Shown here in pieces: positions 57,019 to 64,000 of a DNA stretch of 64,000 bases. The DNA is from Shewanella baltica (GTDB taxonomy: Bacteria > Pseudomonadota > Gammaproteobacteria > Enterobacterales > Shewanellaceae). The number at the start of each line of letters is the position of its first letter. Position 1 is the first letter of the stretch. A program made the translations under genes and the position numbers. The notes under the pieces are model-generated. The model was not told the origin of the DNA. It searched no databases and worked only from the letters and a program-made list of their open reading frames with translations. Location: assembly GCF_900456975.1 (NCBI RefSeq), contig NZ_UGYM01000002.1, positions 1,736,001-1,800,000 on the forward strand, read 5' to 3'.

Positions 57019-57861
57019 ATGAGTCATCAGTATTACTCACAAAGAAACGGTAGTAACCCAAATCTTGATGGGTTGCCATTATCGGACACGATCGACTTAT
57101 TTTTACGTGTCTACAATCAACTTGAATCTGAGGGTTATTTTACTCAAGCATTTGGTTTTTGGTGTATCGATGACGACCATGTGGAGGGCTTGGTAAAAGA
57201 CGTTGAACTTGAAATGCTCTTGAGCATTCGAAAGAAGAACTTATGGCCAATCTCTCAGTATGCCCTATCTTATACAGAAGATGACTTTCTAGATGTTATC
57301 GAATTTCTCTACCAGCATGTATCTAAACCCATCGATGGAACAATGCATTCTTATGGTGGTTGCGGAATGCACTGGGAAACTTTCAATAAGAAAGATGGCC
57401 AAGCTGTATTCATCGAAAAAATTAATACTGTGTTAGGTCATTATAAGAATAAATACGAATTAGATACTGGTGGTCAAGTTTTGAGCAAGCCAGAAAAAGG
57501 GTTTGAACAAATCTTCAAAGCTGATGTTCCGTCTGATGATCATAACATTGTTGATAGAATAAACGTCGCAACTACTCAATTTAGGCGTCATGGTTCAACT
57601 ATTGATGACAGGCGGCAAGCTGTAAGAGATCTCGCTGATGTACTTGAGTACTTAAAGCCTAAAGTTAAGCAGTTGCTATCGAATAAAGATGAGCAAGATC
57701 TATTTAACATTGCCAATAACTTTGGTGTAAGACACCACAATGACAAGCAAAAAACATCTTATGACTCAGCTATCTGGCTTAGTTGGATGTTTTACTTCTA
57801 CTTATCGACAATACATGTTGTTTTAAGAAAAATTGGGCATGACAACAAACCCAAAATCTAA
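57019..57861 (+). CDS. unrecognised 280-residue protein, probably acquired
   Basis: I do not recognise this protein. It is soluble, acidic and rich in aromatic residues. The N-terminal two thirds include LEMLLSIRKKNLWPISQYAL and GGCGMHWETFNKKDGQ; the last ~100 residues form a helical domain with RRQAVRDLADVLEYLKP, then NNFGVRHHNDKQ (R238-H239-H240) and WLSWMFYFYLSTIHVVLRK. That ending resembles C-terminal domains of some phage-defence or HEPN-like proteins, but the strict HEPN R-x4-6-H is not met, so this is only a hint. A GAGGAAA ribosome site precedes the ATG. It is visibly more AT-rich than its neighbours and interrupts a conserved region. Confidence 0.75.
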   Translation: MSHQYYSQRNGSNPNLDGLPLSDTIDLFLRVYNQLESEGYFTQAFGFWCIDDDHVEGLVKDVELEMLLSIRKKNLWPISQYALSYTEDDFLDVIEFLYQHVSKPIDGTMHSYGGCGMHWETFNKKDGQAVFIEKINTVLGHYKNKYELDTGGQVLSKPEKGFEQIFKADVPSDDHNIVDRINVATTQFRRHGSTIDDRRQAVRDLADVLEYLKPKVKQLLSNKDEQDLFNIANNFGVRHHNDKQKTSYDSAIWLSWMFYFYLSTIHVVLRKIGHDNKPKI

Positions 57862-57873
57862 CAATCCCATGTA

Positions 57874-58235
57874 AAATTTAATGAGACACCCATTGTTAAA
57901 TTTGGTTACCCAGTATACGCCGGGTCGATGAGATTAAGCACAGTCATGGAAGTGACCGTTCGTGACAGGGATGTCACGGTCGAGCCTATAGGGATACTTC
58001 TTACTAGGTAACAGGACGGCGTGTCACTGGAATGAGTGTGCATAATCAAACTCCATCAACAAAAACGCCTGCTATTGCAGGCGTTTTGTTTATGTCTATT
58101 CGTTTTTCTTTTATGTGCTAGAGCCTTAAATAGCAGACTACTTTTTAATCCATTTGCCTTTGGCATCTTGCACATAGTTGCCTTTATCTGTGGCGGCTAT
58201 GGCTTTTTCGCCGGCGAGTTTAGCGACGTCGGCGG
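57874..58235. repeat. tandem duplication, copy 1 (truncated at the ydbL end)
   Basis: Begins AAATTTAATGAGACACCC and contains, in order, a conserved intergenic block with dyad GTGAC...GTCAC (57955-57985), a hairpin AAAACGCCTGC/GCAGGCGTTTT at 58062-58087, and 98 bases of the ydbL 3' end. Copy 2 (58248-58668) has the same order. They differ by point changes and by an extra ~60 bases in copy 2. Confidence 0.85.
58138..58235 (-). pseudogene. 3' fragment of ydbL
   Basis: Translates on the minus strand to the last ~31 residues of the intact YdbL (ADVAKLAGEKAIAATDKGNY, then VQDAKGKWIKK) with a TAG stop instead of TAA. No start codon or 5' part; the fragment stops abruptly at a GGCGG/AAATTT junction. 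Confidence 0.9.
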
Positions 58236-58247
58236 AAATTTAATAAG

Positions 58248-58668
58248 AAATTTAATAAGACACCCATTGTTAAATTTGGTTACCCAGTTTACGCCGGGGT
58301 CGATGAGATTAAGCACAGTCATGGAAGTGACCGTCCGTGACAGGGATGTCACGGTCGAGCATACACGGATGTACTTGCTGCGAGTCACTGGAATGACAGT
58401 GCTTAACCAAACTCCATCAAACAATCTAAAATCTAGATCCTCGCTCAACGGTATTGGCCAGCAAATCATTCCCTTTATCGACCACTAATGAAAACGCCTG
58501 CTATTGCAGGCGTTTTGTTTATGTCTATTCGTTTTGCTTTTATGCGCTAGAGCGCTTTAAAAGCGGATTATTTTTTAATCCATTTTCCTTTGGCATCTTG
58601 CACATAGTTGCCTTTATCTGTGGCGGCTATGGCTTTTTCACCGGCGAGTTTAGCTACGTCGGCGGGGG
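58248..58668. repeat. tandem duplication, copy 2 (continues into intact ydbL)
   Basis: Same order as copy 1: AAATTTAATAAGACACCC, the intergenic block, the hairpin (58491-58516), and the ydbL 3' end, where it continues into the full gene. At the junction AAATTTAATAAG is itself doubled (58236-58247 and 58248-58259). Confidence 0.85.
58491..58516 (-). terminator. terminator hairpin of the ydbH-ynbE-ydbL operon
   Basis: AAAACGCCTGC/GCAGGCGTTTT, 11-bp stem with a 4-base loop, 52 bases past the ydbL stop codon on the minus strand. The second copy is at 58062-58087. Confidence 0.75.
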
Positions 58669-58903
58669 AGAGTTTGTTCTTCTTGGCGATGGTTTCGTAG
58701 TGGGCGCGACGTTTGTTATTTACGTCATCCATCACGGCTTTAGCTTCGGGATTAGCTTGCACTAGCCCTAAGTAGCCGTTGGCTTGTTCGCCTAAATAGC
58801 CCTGTGATTTAGCGTCTTGAAGTGACATAGCGAAGGCACTTAGGCTTAAGACGCTGAGGGTTAATAGCAATAATAACTTTGTTTTTAGTCGGATTGATTT
58901 CAT
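58568..58903 (-). CDS. ydbL: YdbL family protein (DUF1318)
   Basis: 111-residue periplasmic protein; with YdbH and YnbE it makes a trans-envelope phospholipid bridge in E. coli, where YdbL acts as a chaperone. Signal peptide LLLLLTLSVLSLSAFA, mature start near MSLQDAKSQGYLGEQ; EKANGYLGL-like text (EQANGYLGLVQA) and NNKRRAHYETIAKKN are family features. GAGGAA ribosome site. Its 3' end is duplicated downstream, without harm to this copy. Confidence 0.93.
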   Translation of the reverse strand: MKSIRLKTKLLLLLTLSVLSLSAFAMSLQDAKSQGYLGEQANGYLGLVQANPEAKAVMDDVNNKRRAHYETIAKKNKLSPADVAKLAGEKAIAATDKGNYVQDAKGKWIKK

Positions 58904-58927
58904 GGTGATTCCTCAATTCTTAATCAA

Positions 58928-59146
58928 TTAGAACAGCTTATCGTCTGACAGGAGTTGGTCTAATTCCTTATCTACTTTGATCCGTATCTCATGTTCAATT
59001 TTCACATTGAGATTGATCACGATAGGTTTATCCGGCGGTTCTATTTTTACTGTGGGCGCACAGCCCTGCAATGCGGCGAGTGCGAACAATGCGACAAGCG
59101 CGCGTCGGGCACCTAGGCTAACTTGCTGTAATTGAATTATCTTCAC
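58928..59146 (-). CDS. ynbE: YnbE family lipoprotein
   Basis: 72-residue small outer-membrane lipoprotein partner of YdbH. Signal sequence ends in a lipobox LQGC; the mature part (TVKIEPPDKPIVINLNVKIE) carries the PDKPI-NLN motif of YnbE and is thought to add beta strands that continue the YdbH hydrophobic groove. Start codon is GTG at 59146 with AGGAA upstream. 13 bases after ydbH and 24 before ydbL, so co-translated. Confidence 0.93.
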   Translation of the reverse strand: MKIIQLQQVSLGARRALVALFALAALQGCAPTVKIEPPDKPIVINLNVKIEHEIRIKVDKELDQLLSDDKLF

Positions 59147-59159
59147 TGAGGTTTCCTTG

Positions 59160-62100
59160 TTACTTCACTGATTTTTCGATTCTGTCCTGCAAGTCATTAC
59201 CAATTTGCAGACTTCTAAATAATTGCAGCATGTTCTCTTCATGAGAGTAATTCAAGTGAATAGGACGTTCAACCCCTTGGCTGCGGCCTTTCACTTCGAC
59301 GAGTAGCTTAGCATCACCGGCTTGGTCCATGTCAAAGCTGCTCGATAATTGACTGTATTGTAAGTGTTCTAGCGTCGAAAAGACAAAATCTAGGTATGGC
59401 TGGGATTGGCGCATTTGTTCAACCGCCGGATTACCCGAAATGGCGATTAAGCCACCGGGGGCGCGGGCGGCGAGTTGACCGCCTGTGATCGAGACTTTGC
59501 CGTTGATTAAATCGACGGGTAATACGCCATCGAATATGCCATCGGCATAGACGCCAATTTGCGGTTGAATGCGCAGAACCTCTTCCAGACTCATGGCCTG
59601 CAGCAGCAGATACGCATGGGATTTATCCTGCAATTTCAGATTAAATTCTGGCAGCAGGAACTGGCCGCTGAGTACTTTGCCTTTGGCGGTCATGGAAACA
59701 TCTGTGTCACTTAAGCCTGTGAGTTGCTGTATCCAATTGTCGGGCAGTTTCTCGGCATCTTTACCAAGTGCGATATCGGCTTCCACTTCGATATCGGTCA
59801 GTGGAAAGCCAGGATCAAACAGGTTAAAGGTCATCAGTGTCTGCGGACAATTGAGCTTACTGAGACTGCTAAAATAGCCTTTATCCTGCGGTTTTTTATG
59901 AGACTGGCCCCAAGTAAACTCACATTGCGCCTGCAGTTTCCCTCCCTCAAAGGTGGTGTCCTTATAAAAACCTTCAAGTTCGGTCATCGACTGAGTAATT
60001 TGCATGGCAAATTGGGTCTGATCGCGCTGTTGGGTTAAATTAAACTGTGCCTGTAATTGGTTATGACCCGTGACATTAAGCTCAGCAGGCAAGGGCTGGG
60101 TTTGATTGAGCAAGGACAATGCCTCGGTCATGCTAGTGTCGACAACCCATTGACCCGTCAGCACTAAAGGTTTGCTCGTAGTGGCAAGGTTCAGCTTGTG
60201 TTGGCTTTGCAGCTCAACAGTGCCCACTTGCCAGTGCTCATCACCAAAGAGCGTATTATTTTTCCAATCTAAGCTTTGTGCCAGCGTTAACTTGTCCAGC
60301 TTGAGTACGGTTTCTTTACGGCTGCGACCTTTGCTGCTGAGCTGCTTTTCGATATTGAGCTGATTGGCTTGCCATTCAAGCTGATTTTGCCAAGTGGCTA
60401 TGAGCAGCGAGTCGAGTGGGGCTTCGACCTCGGGCTTAAACTCAAATGACATGGCTTTTTGGAATGCAATCGAGAAACTGCCCGCGCTCATATCAGTTTT
60501 AGTTGTGATGCTCGTGTTTGTGCTTTTGTCAGCGCTAGCTTCTGTCACTTTCGTTTCAACAGCAGCCGTTTCAGCCCTTTTTGTTTCAACAACAGCCGTT
60601 TCAGTAACAACCGTCTGTGTGGTTTGCGAAAAATGCAGCTGCTCCAGAGCCAAGGTCAAAGGCGGTAAGGCCAGTGTGAATTGGTTTGCAGTATCGGACG
60701 CGGGCACTGAAGTTTGTGCTGAGCTGATACTTGAGCTGGTATTTGAGTTGCGCTGCGATCTGAAGGTAAGCGGCGCAAGGGCGTTTATTGTGATACTGCC
60801 AAGGCTCACATCGGCATGTTTAGCCGCATTGTTATCTTGAGCGCTGAGCTGTTTAAGCTCGCCCACAGTGAACTGCAGCGTGTCGCCGGCATTTTGCTGT
60901 GTTTGGGTCGCAGCACCGATAGGCGTGGTAATGAATTGCCAGTCGGTTGAGCTTGGTGTCCGATTAAAGCTCAATCTGCCCGCAGTGGTTAACTGGCTGC
61001 TATTCCAGCTGAGATCTTGGGGCGTATTCGCCCACAATTCAGATAATTGCAGTGAACTGGTTTGTTTAGCGTTAAGGCGCCAATCTGTGTTGAATGACAG
61101 CGTTTCGGCGGACTTGACCACTTCAACATTGGCCAAATCGATTTGGGTATCGAGTTTACTGCCTAAGGTTTTTAGCTCAATTCGGGGAAGCTTGAAGCTA
61201 AGCGGCTCATTCTTAAGCGGTTGACTCTGTGCATCTTGCTGGATTTGAGTCAGCGGATAATGCAGGGCTTCAGTTAATGTCAGCGCGATCCCCACTGGTG
61301 CATCTGTGCTTTTGAGCCCTGACAGCAGCTTAGCGATTTGACCTGCTGTTTGACTTGCAACTTGTTCCGGCACTTGCTCCGAAGCGGGCTTGGCTGCCGA
61401 TTTGGATGGAGGCTGAGTTAAAGGTTTAGCCAGCGTCTCATCAAGCAGCTGCATCAATCGCTGTTGCTGCGCTGCATTGGGGCTCACTGCTAAGGTAAAG
61501 GGCTCAAGGCTTAGGTCAAGTTCGGCTAAATGCCCAGCAATCTTAAATGCTAACTTAGGTTTTGACACAAGCTCGGGTTTTGGCGCAAGTTCTAGCGCCG
61601 CCAACTGATTAAAGGTCAGCTTAGGGTCAATTAACTGGTGCTGGCTGATAAGTTCGCCCGAAGTTAATGTAATACGGCTGTCGGACACTAATTGACCTTG
61701 CAAATCAATCGCTAACGCTTGCCACTCTTTATCAAGTTCCGTTAACGGACTCAGCACACTGTCTTGCGCTTGCCTCAGGCTAATTTGATGCAAGCTTGTA
61801 AGCAGCGGCGCGAGTGCAATTTGACTTACCAGTTGCCACTGTTGGGTTGCGAGTGTGGCTTTGAGTTTGGCGATGCTTTCACCTTCGTGGCTAAACTCGC
61901 TGTTGATTTCCCCCGCGCCGTTAAGGCTCAACTTGTCCATCACCAAACGATAGGCGGGTAAATCATTTTGGGTGTCGAGATGGTGAGCTTTGAGAATAAG
62001 GCTGGTTTTGCCGATATCGATGAGGGGTAATGATTTGATATCTAAGGCCAAGGCGGGGCCTTGTTCATCGATGGCATTTCGATTGGGTAAAAATAGCGAT

Positions 62101-62615
62101 TGCCCTAACTCGACTTCAATATCACCTGTGGAGATTTGGGTGATTTTTTGAGTGAGGTAAGCGATTTGGCTGAACTGTTTCAGCTCGGCAAAGCTCTGCG
62201 GCCAGTCAAGTTTTAGCTGGATATTCACATCATTAAGCGTGATATGGCTGTCATGCACCCTAAGATTGGCAGAAGTAATGCGCCAATGTTCTAACTGACT
62301 TTTCCCTAATTCAATGTCAATCAGTTCGCTGTCCATGCTTACGAGGGCAAAGTTTGCCGCCTGCATAATCAGTTTTTCAGCCTGAGTATTCACAATCCAC
62401 ACAGTTAACGCCACGCCCGCCAAGATGCCCGTTAAGCTGGTCGCCAATAAGGTCTTTTTTAGGGGGAATTTACGGCGGCTTTGTTTTGCAACATGAGTAT
62501 CCGTTCCAGAACCTGCAGCACCAGTGTGAGGGTCTGCGGATGTCTCCGTTGCCTCGTGTTGAGGTGCCTTGCTATCAGAGGCACTGCTACGGCTTGGCTT
62601 GTTGTGGATTGGCAT
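59160..62615 (-). CDS. ydbH: YdbH family AsmA-like trans-envelope lipid transport protein
   Basis: Inner-membrane-anchored periplasmic repeating-groove (TamB/AsmA superfamily) protein for phospholipid transport between membranes. 1151 residues, ~270 more than E. coli YdbH (879). One membrane helix at residues ~54-75 (ATSLTGILAGVALTVWIV) after a ~50-residue polar N-terminal tail. The C-terminal GVLPVDLINGKVSITGGQLAARAPGG and SISGNPA-type region (LIAISGNP) are family hallmarks. The extra length lies mainly in polar, low-complexity inserts, including a doubled 10-residue unit (ETAVVETKRA, ETAAVETKVT) near residue 670. Start ATG 62615 has only a distant GGAAAG. Confidence 0.92.
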   Translation of the reverse strand: MPIHNKPSRSSASDSKAPQHEATETSADPHTGAAGSGTDTHVAKQSRRKFPLKKTLLATSLTGILAGVALTVWIVNTQAEKLIMQAANFALVSMDSELIDIELGKSQLEHWRITSANLRVHDSHITLNDVNIQLKLDWPQSFAELKQFSQIAYLTQKITQISTGDIEVELGQSLFLPNRNAIDEQGPALALDIKSLPLIDIGKTSLILKAHHLDTQNDLPAYRLVMDKLSLNGAGEINSEFSHEGESIAKLKATLATQQWQLVSQIALAPLLTSLHQISLRQAQDSVLSPLTELDKEWQALAIDLQGQLVSDSRITLTSGELISQHQLIDPKLTFNQLAALELAPKPELVSKPKLAFKIAGHLAELDLSLEPFTLAVSPNAAQQQRLMQLLDETLAKPLTQPPSKSAAKPASEQVPEQVASQTAGQIAKLLSGLKSTDAPVGIALTLTEALHYPLTQIQQDAQSQPLKNEPLSFKLPRIELKTLGSKLDTQIDLANVEVVKSAETLSFNTDWRLNAKQTSSLQLSELWANTPQDLSWNSSQLTTAGRLSFNRTPSSTDWQFITTPIGAATQTQQNAGDTLQFTVGELKQLSAQDNNAAKHADVSLGSITINALAPLTFRSQRNSNTSSSISSAQTSVPASDTANQFTLALPPLTLALEQLHFSQTTQTVVTETAVVETKRAETAAVETKVTEASADKSTNTSITTKTDMSAGSFSIAFQKAMSFEFKPEVEAPLDSLLIATWQNQLEWQANQLNIEKQLSSKGRSRKETVLKLDKLTLAQSLDWKNNTLFGDEHWQVGTVELQSQHKLNLATTSKPLVLTGQWVVDTSMTEALSLLNQTQPLPAELNVTGHNQLQAQFNLTQQRDQTQFAMQITQSMTELEGFYKDTTFEGGKLQAQCEFTWGQSHKKPQDKGYFSSLSKLNCPQTLMTFNLFDPGFPLTDIEVEADIALGKDAEKLPDNWIQQLTGLSDTDVSMTAKGKVLSGQFLLPEFNLKLQDKSHAYLLLQAMSLEEVLRIQPQIGVYADGIFDGVLPVDLINGKVSITGGQLAARAPGGLIAISGNPAVEQMRQSQPYLDFVFSTLEHLQYSQLSSSFDMDQAGDAKLLVEVKGRSQGVERPIHLNYSHEENMLQLFRSLQIGNDLQDRIEKSVK

Positions 62616-63040
62616 TGGGTTCGACTTCTTTCCTTATTCACTGAGCCCTGATCAAACTCGTGCCTTAGCATTGCACAAATACAATTACGCGTGCTTTGCA
62701 CCGGCATTTTTGCTGAGGTACTTTTTTAGCAAATGTCTTTAGCAACTGACATTAGTAACCGTCTTTAGTCACTGACTCTAGGAGCCGTCTTCTTAGCCGC
62801 TGTCGCAGCGTGCACGAGCATCAGAGGCAGTTTAACACTCAAGGGCTTAGCTGACTAATGTGAAAGGATCATCGAATAGACAAGAGCCTGCTGTCAATAG
62901 TTGAAGCTTTACAGGCTCTTGTACCTAATCTGTTATTCGAGCTAGCGAATAGGGCTAGCGAATAGGGCTAGTGAATTGGGGCTAGCTAACTTTGGGCTAG
63001 CTAACTTTTGATTAAATAACTCTTGGTGAGTGAATTGCGA
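62616..63040. repeat. 425-bp gap with short tandem repeats and a weak hairpin
   Basis: GGGCTAGCGAATA-type units repeat at ~62941-63007, ending GGGCTAGCTAACTTT twice. GTCTTTAG(C/T)(A/C)ACTGAC occurs twice at ~62735-62777. CAAGAGCCTG/CAGGCTCTTG (62881-62890 and 62912-62921) is a 10-bp inverted repeat with a 21-base loop, perhaps the terminator of the transporter gene, but it has no T-run. No gene was found in the gap. Confidence 0.6.
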
Positions 63041-64000
63041 CTAGCTAAACATCTGCGCGGCGATAACCACTATTCCGCAAAGTGTGGCGAGCATTAAGGC
63101 AAACTTGCCGCCCGCGACCCGATATCCCGTCGGCATATTGGTCGCATCTCGCGTCTGGCGCTGTTTCCACACCATGGCCACAGGTAAAAAGATAGCGAGG
63201 ATCACCAGCGCAATCGCCGCGTAACCTAGGGCTGTGATAAAACCTTGGGGGTAGAATAGGGCAAAACCTAAGGGCGGTAAAAAGGTGATGGCGGCGGTTA
63301 TGCCACGACCAGAAAAATTATCCTCACGTCTTAAGGTCGAGGCCATAAAATCGAACAAGCCTAAACTCACCCCTAAAAATGAAGTCGCAAGGGCGAGATC
63401 GGCAAACAAACTGATCGCGCTGCTTAAGTATTCGCTGTGCAGTACGCTCGCCAGTTGATTGATAAAGCTCGATAAGCTCTGATTTTCGAGCAATTGGCTT
63501 TGGCTCAGTACACCTTGGCTACCTACTTGCCACAAAAGATAAATGACCAGTGGTAAAGCTGAGCCGAGTAGCATGATCCTGCGCAGGGCTTTGACCTCAA
63601 CCCCTAAGTAGCGCACCACTGATGGAATCGACCCGTGGAAACCAAAGGAGGTAAAAATCACCGGAATAGCCGTGATAATCAAACCTTGGTTAAGTGGGAG
63701 TTCGAGTAAATGTGGGCTTTCTACCTGCGGCAGTAACAAGGCCAACATAAGCAGTAATGCCAATAGCTTAAGGGCAAACAAACCGCGGTTGATAAGGTCC
63801 ACACAGTGAGTTCCCATGCCCACAATCACCCCAATCAGCAAGGTAAACAGGATGGCGCCCGCCTGTGGTGGCAAACTTAGCCCTAGCCAAGTGCTCAGCT
63901 TTTGGTTCACTTGCTCACCGCCACCGGCAATGTAGGCGGCGCAAAGGGCGTACAGTAAAAACATCAAGGCGCTATTGGCGATCAACTGGCCCTTACGACC
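63041..64000 (-). CDS. TyrP/Mtr-type aromatic amino acid transporter, partial
   Basis: HAAAP-family inner-membrane permease. The 5' end lies beyond the window: the frame is open to base 64000 with no supported start, so about 320 C-terminal residues are seen. At least eight hydrophobic helices; ITAIPVIFTSFGFHGSIPSVVRYLG is the diagnostic family segment, followed by SLFADLALATSFLGVSLGLFD and the C-terminal FALMLATLCGIVVIAAQM. Substrate is probably tyrosine or tryptophan by family; the sequence cannot choose. Confidence 0.9.
   Translation of the reverse strand, partial: GRKGQLIANSALMFLLYALCAAYIAGGGEQVNQKLSTWLGLSLPPQAGAILFTLLIGVIVGMGTHCVDLINRGLFALKLLALLLMLALLLPQVESPHLLELPLNQGLIITAIPVIFTSFGFHGSIPSVVRYLGVEVKALRRIMLLGSALPLVIYLLWQVGSQGVLSQSQLLENQSLSSFINQLASVLHSEYLSSAISLFADLALATSFLGVSLGLFDFMASTLRREDNFSGRGITAAITFLPPLGFALFYPQGFITALGYAAIALVILAIFLPVAMVWKQRQTRDATNMPTGYRVAGGKFALMLATLCGIVVIAAQMFS

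Noticed and set aside
58138..58668. Duplicated ydbL 3' end considered as attL/attR of an integrated island
   Set aside because: The DNA between the copies is only the repeat block and hairpin; no integrase is present, and flanking sequence is duplicated too, which fits tandem duplication better.
58036..58765. Short open frames (150 and 103 codons, plus strand; 90 codons, minus strand) across the duplicated region
   Set aside because: They run through the intergenic repeat block, terminator hairpins and the antisense strand of ydbL, so they reflect duplication and not real genes.

Overview
The window is a stretch of Gammaproteobacterial chromosome that I read as Shewanella. The evidence is gene order and protein similarity recognised by eye: the rluE-nudJ-mnmA-hflD-purB block divergent from a monomeric icd, cspD/clpS-clpA-infA-bpt-aat, metG/mrp-udk-dcd, pabC-mltG-tmk-holB-tatD, letAB-rsmF beside yebG-msrC-proQ-prc, pyrD-zapC and ydbH-ynbE-ydbL. 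No tRNA, rRNA, IS element, complete prophage or CRISPR array was found. Almost all of it is core genome; the main accessory-looking patch is 56.6-58.7 kb.

Layout. 0-9 kb (mostly minus): a small membrane-anchored unknown, a leucine dehydrogenase, a DUF4826 protein (+), ribosomal oxygenase roxA, purB, hflD, mnmA, nudJ, rluE. 9-17.7 kb: icd (+), cspD (-), the N-degron set clpS-clpA (+) and infA-bpt-aat (-), a glycine-zipper envelope protein and a Nif3/YbgI protein. 17.8-28.4 kb: AEC transporter and metG (-), then a long plus-strand run mrp-udk-dcd-pabC-mltG-tmk-holB-PilZ-tatD. 28.5-42.5 kb: a candidate structured RNA, rsmF (-), a SpmA-SpmB fusion (+), letB with a two-gene letA (-), SOS-controlled yebG (+), msrC, proQ, prc, pepN, DUF2835. 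42.8-49.7 kb: a four-gene envelope cluster (DUF1302 outer-membrane protein, DUF1329 periplasmic protein, YCF48-like propeller, RND/MMPL transporter). 50-56.6 kb: the giant NAD-glutamate dehydrogenase, pyrD, a 97-bp cluster of nine GATC sites, zapC. 56.6-58.7 kb: an unrecognised AT-rich gene and a partial tandem duplication of the ydbL 3' end. 58.6-64 kb (-): ydbL-ynbE-ydbH and a TyrP/Mtr-type amino acid transporter cut by the window edge.

How the genes work together. Aat and Bpt add leucine to protein N termini, ClpS delivers such N-degrons to ClpA, and CspD sits divergent to clpS. LetAB and YdbH-YnbE-YdbL are known trans-envelope lipid (phospholipid) transport systems. The DUF1302/DUF1329/YCF48/RND cluster has the right parts for another inner-to-outer membrane route, with unknown cargo; it is the best candidate here for an undescribed system.

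Across the window, many intergenic gaps hold degenerate short tandem repeats of 13-19 bp. Two genes (roxA and the DUF2835 gene) have a strong hairpin between a good Shine-Dalgarno and the start codon. The main hunt targets are the four-gene envelope cluster, the RNA candidate at about 28.6 kb, the GATC cluster at 55.9 kb and the unknown gene at 57.0 kb. Starts were adjusted from the longest open frame where ribosome sites or family alignments argued for it; promoters are mostly not called because I could not support them.
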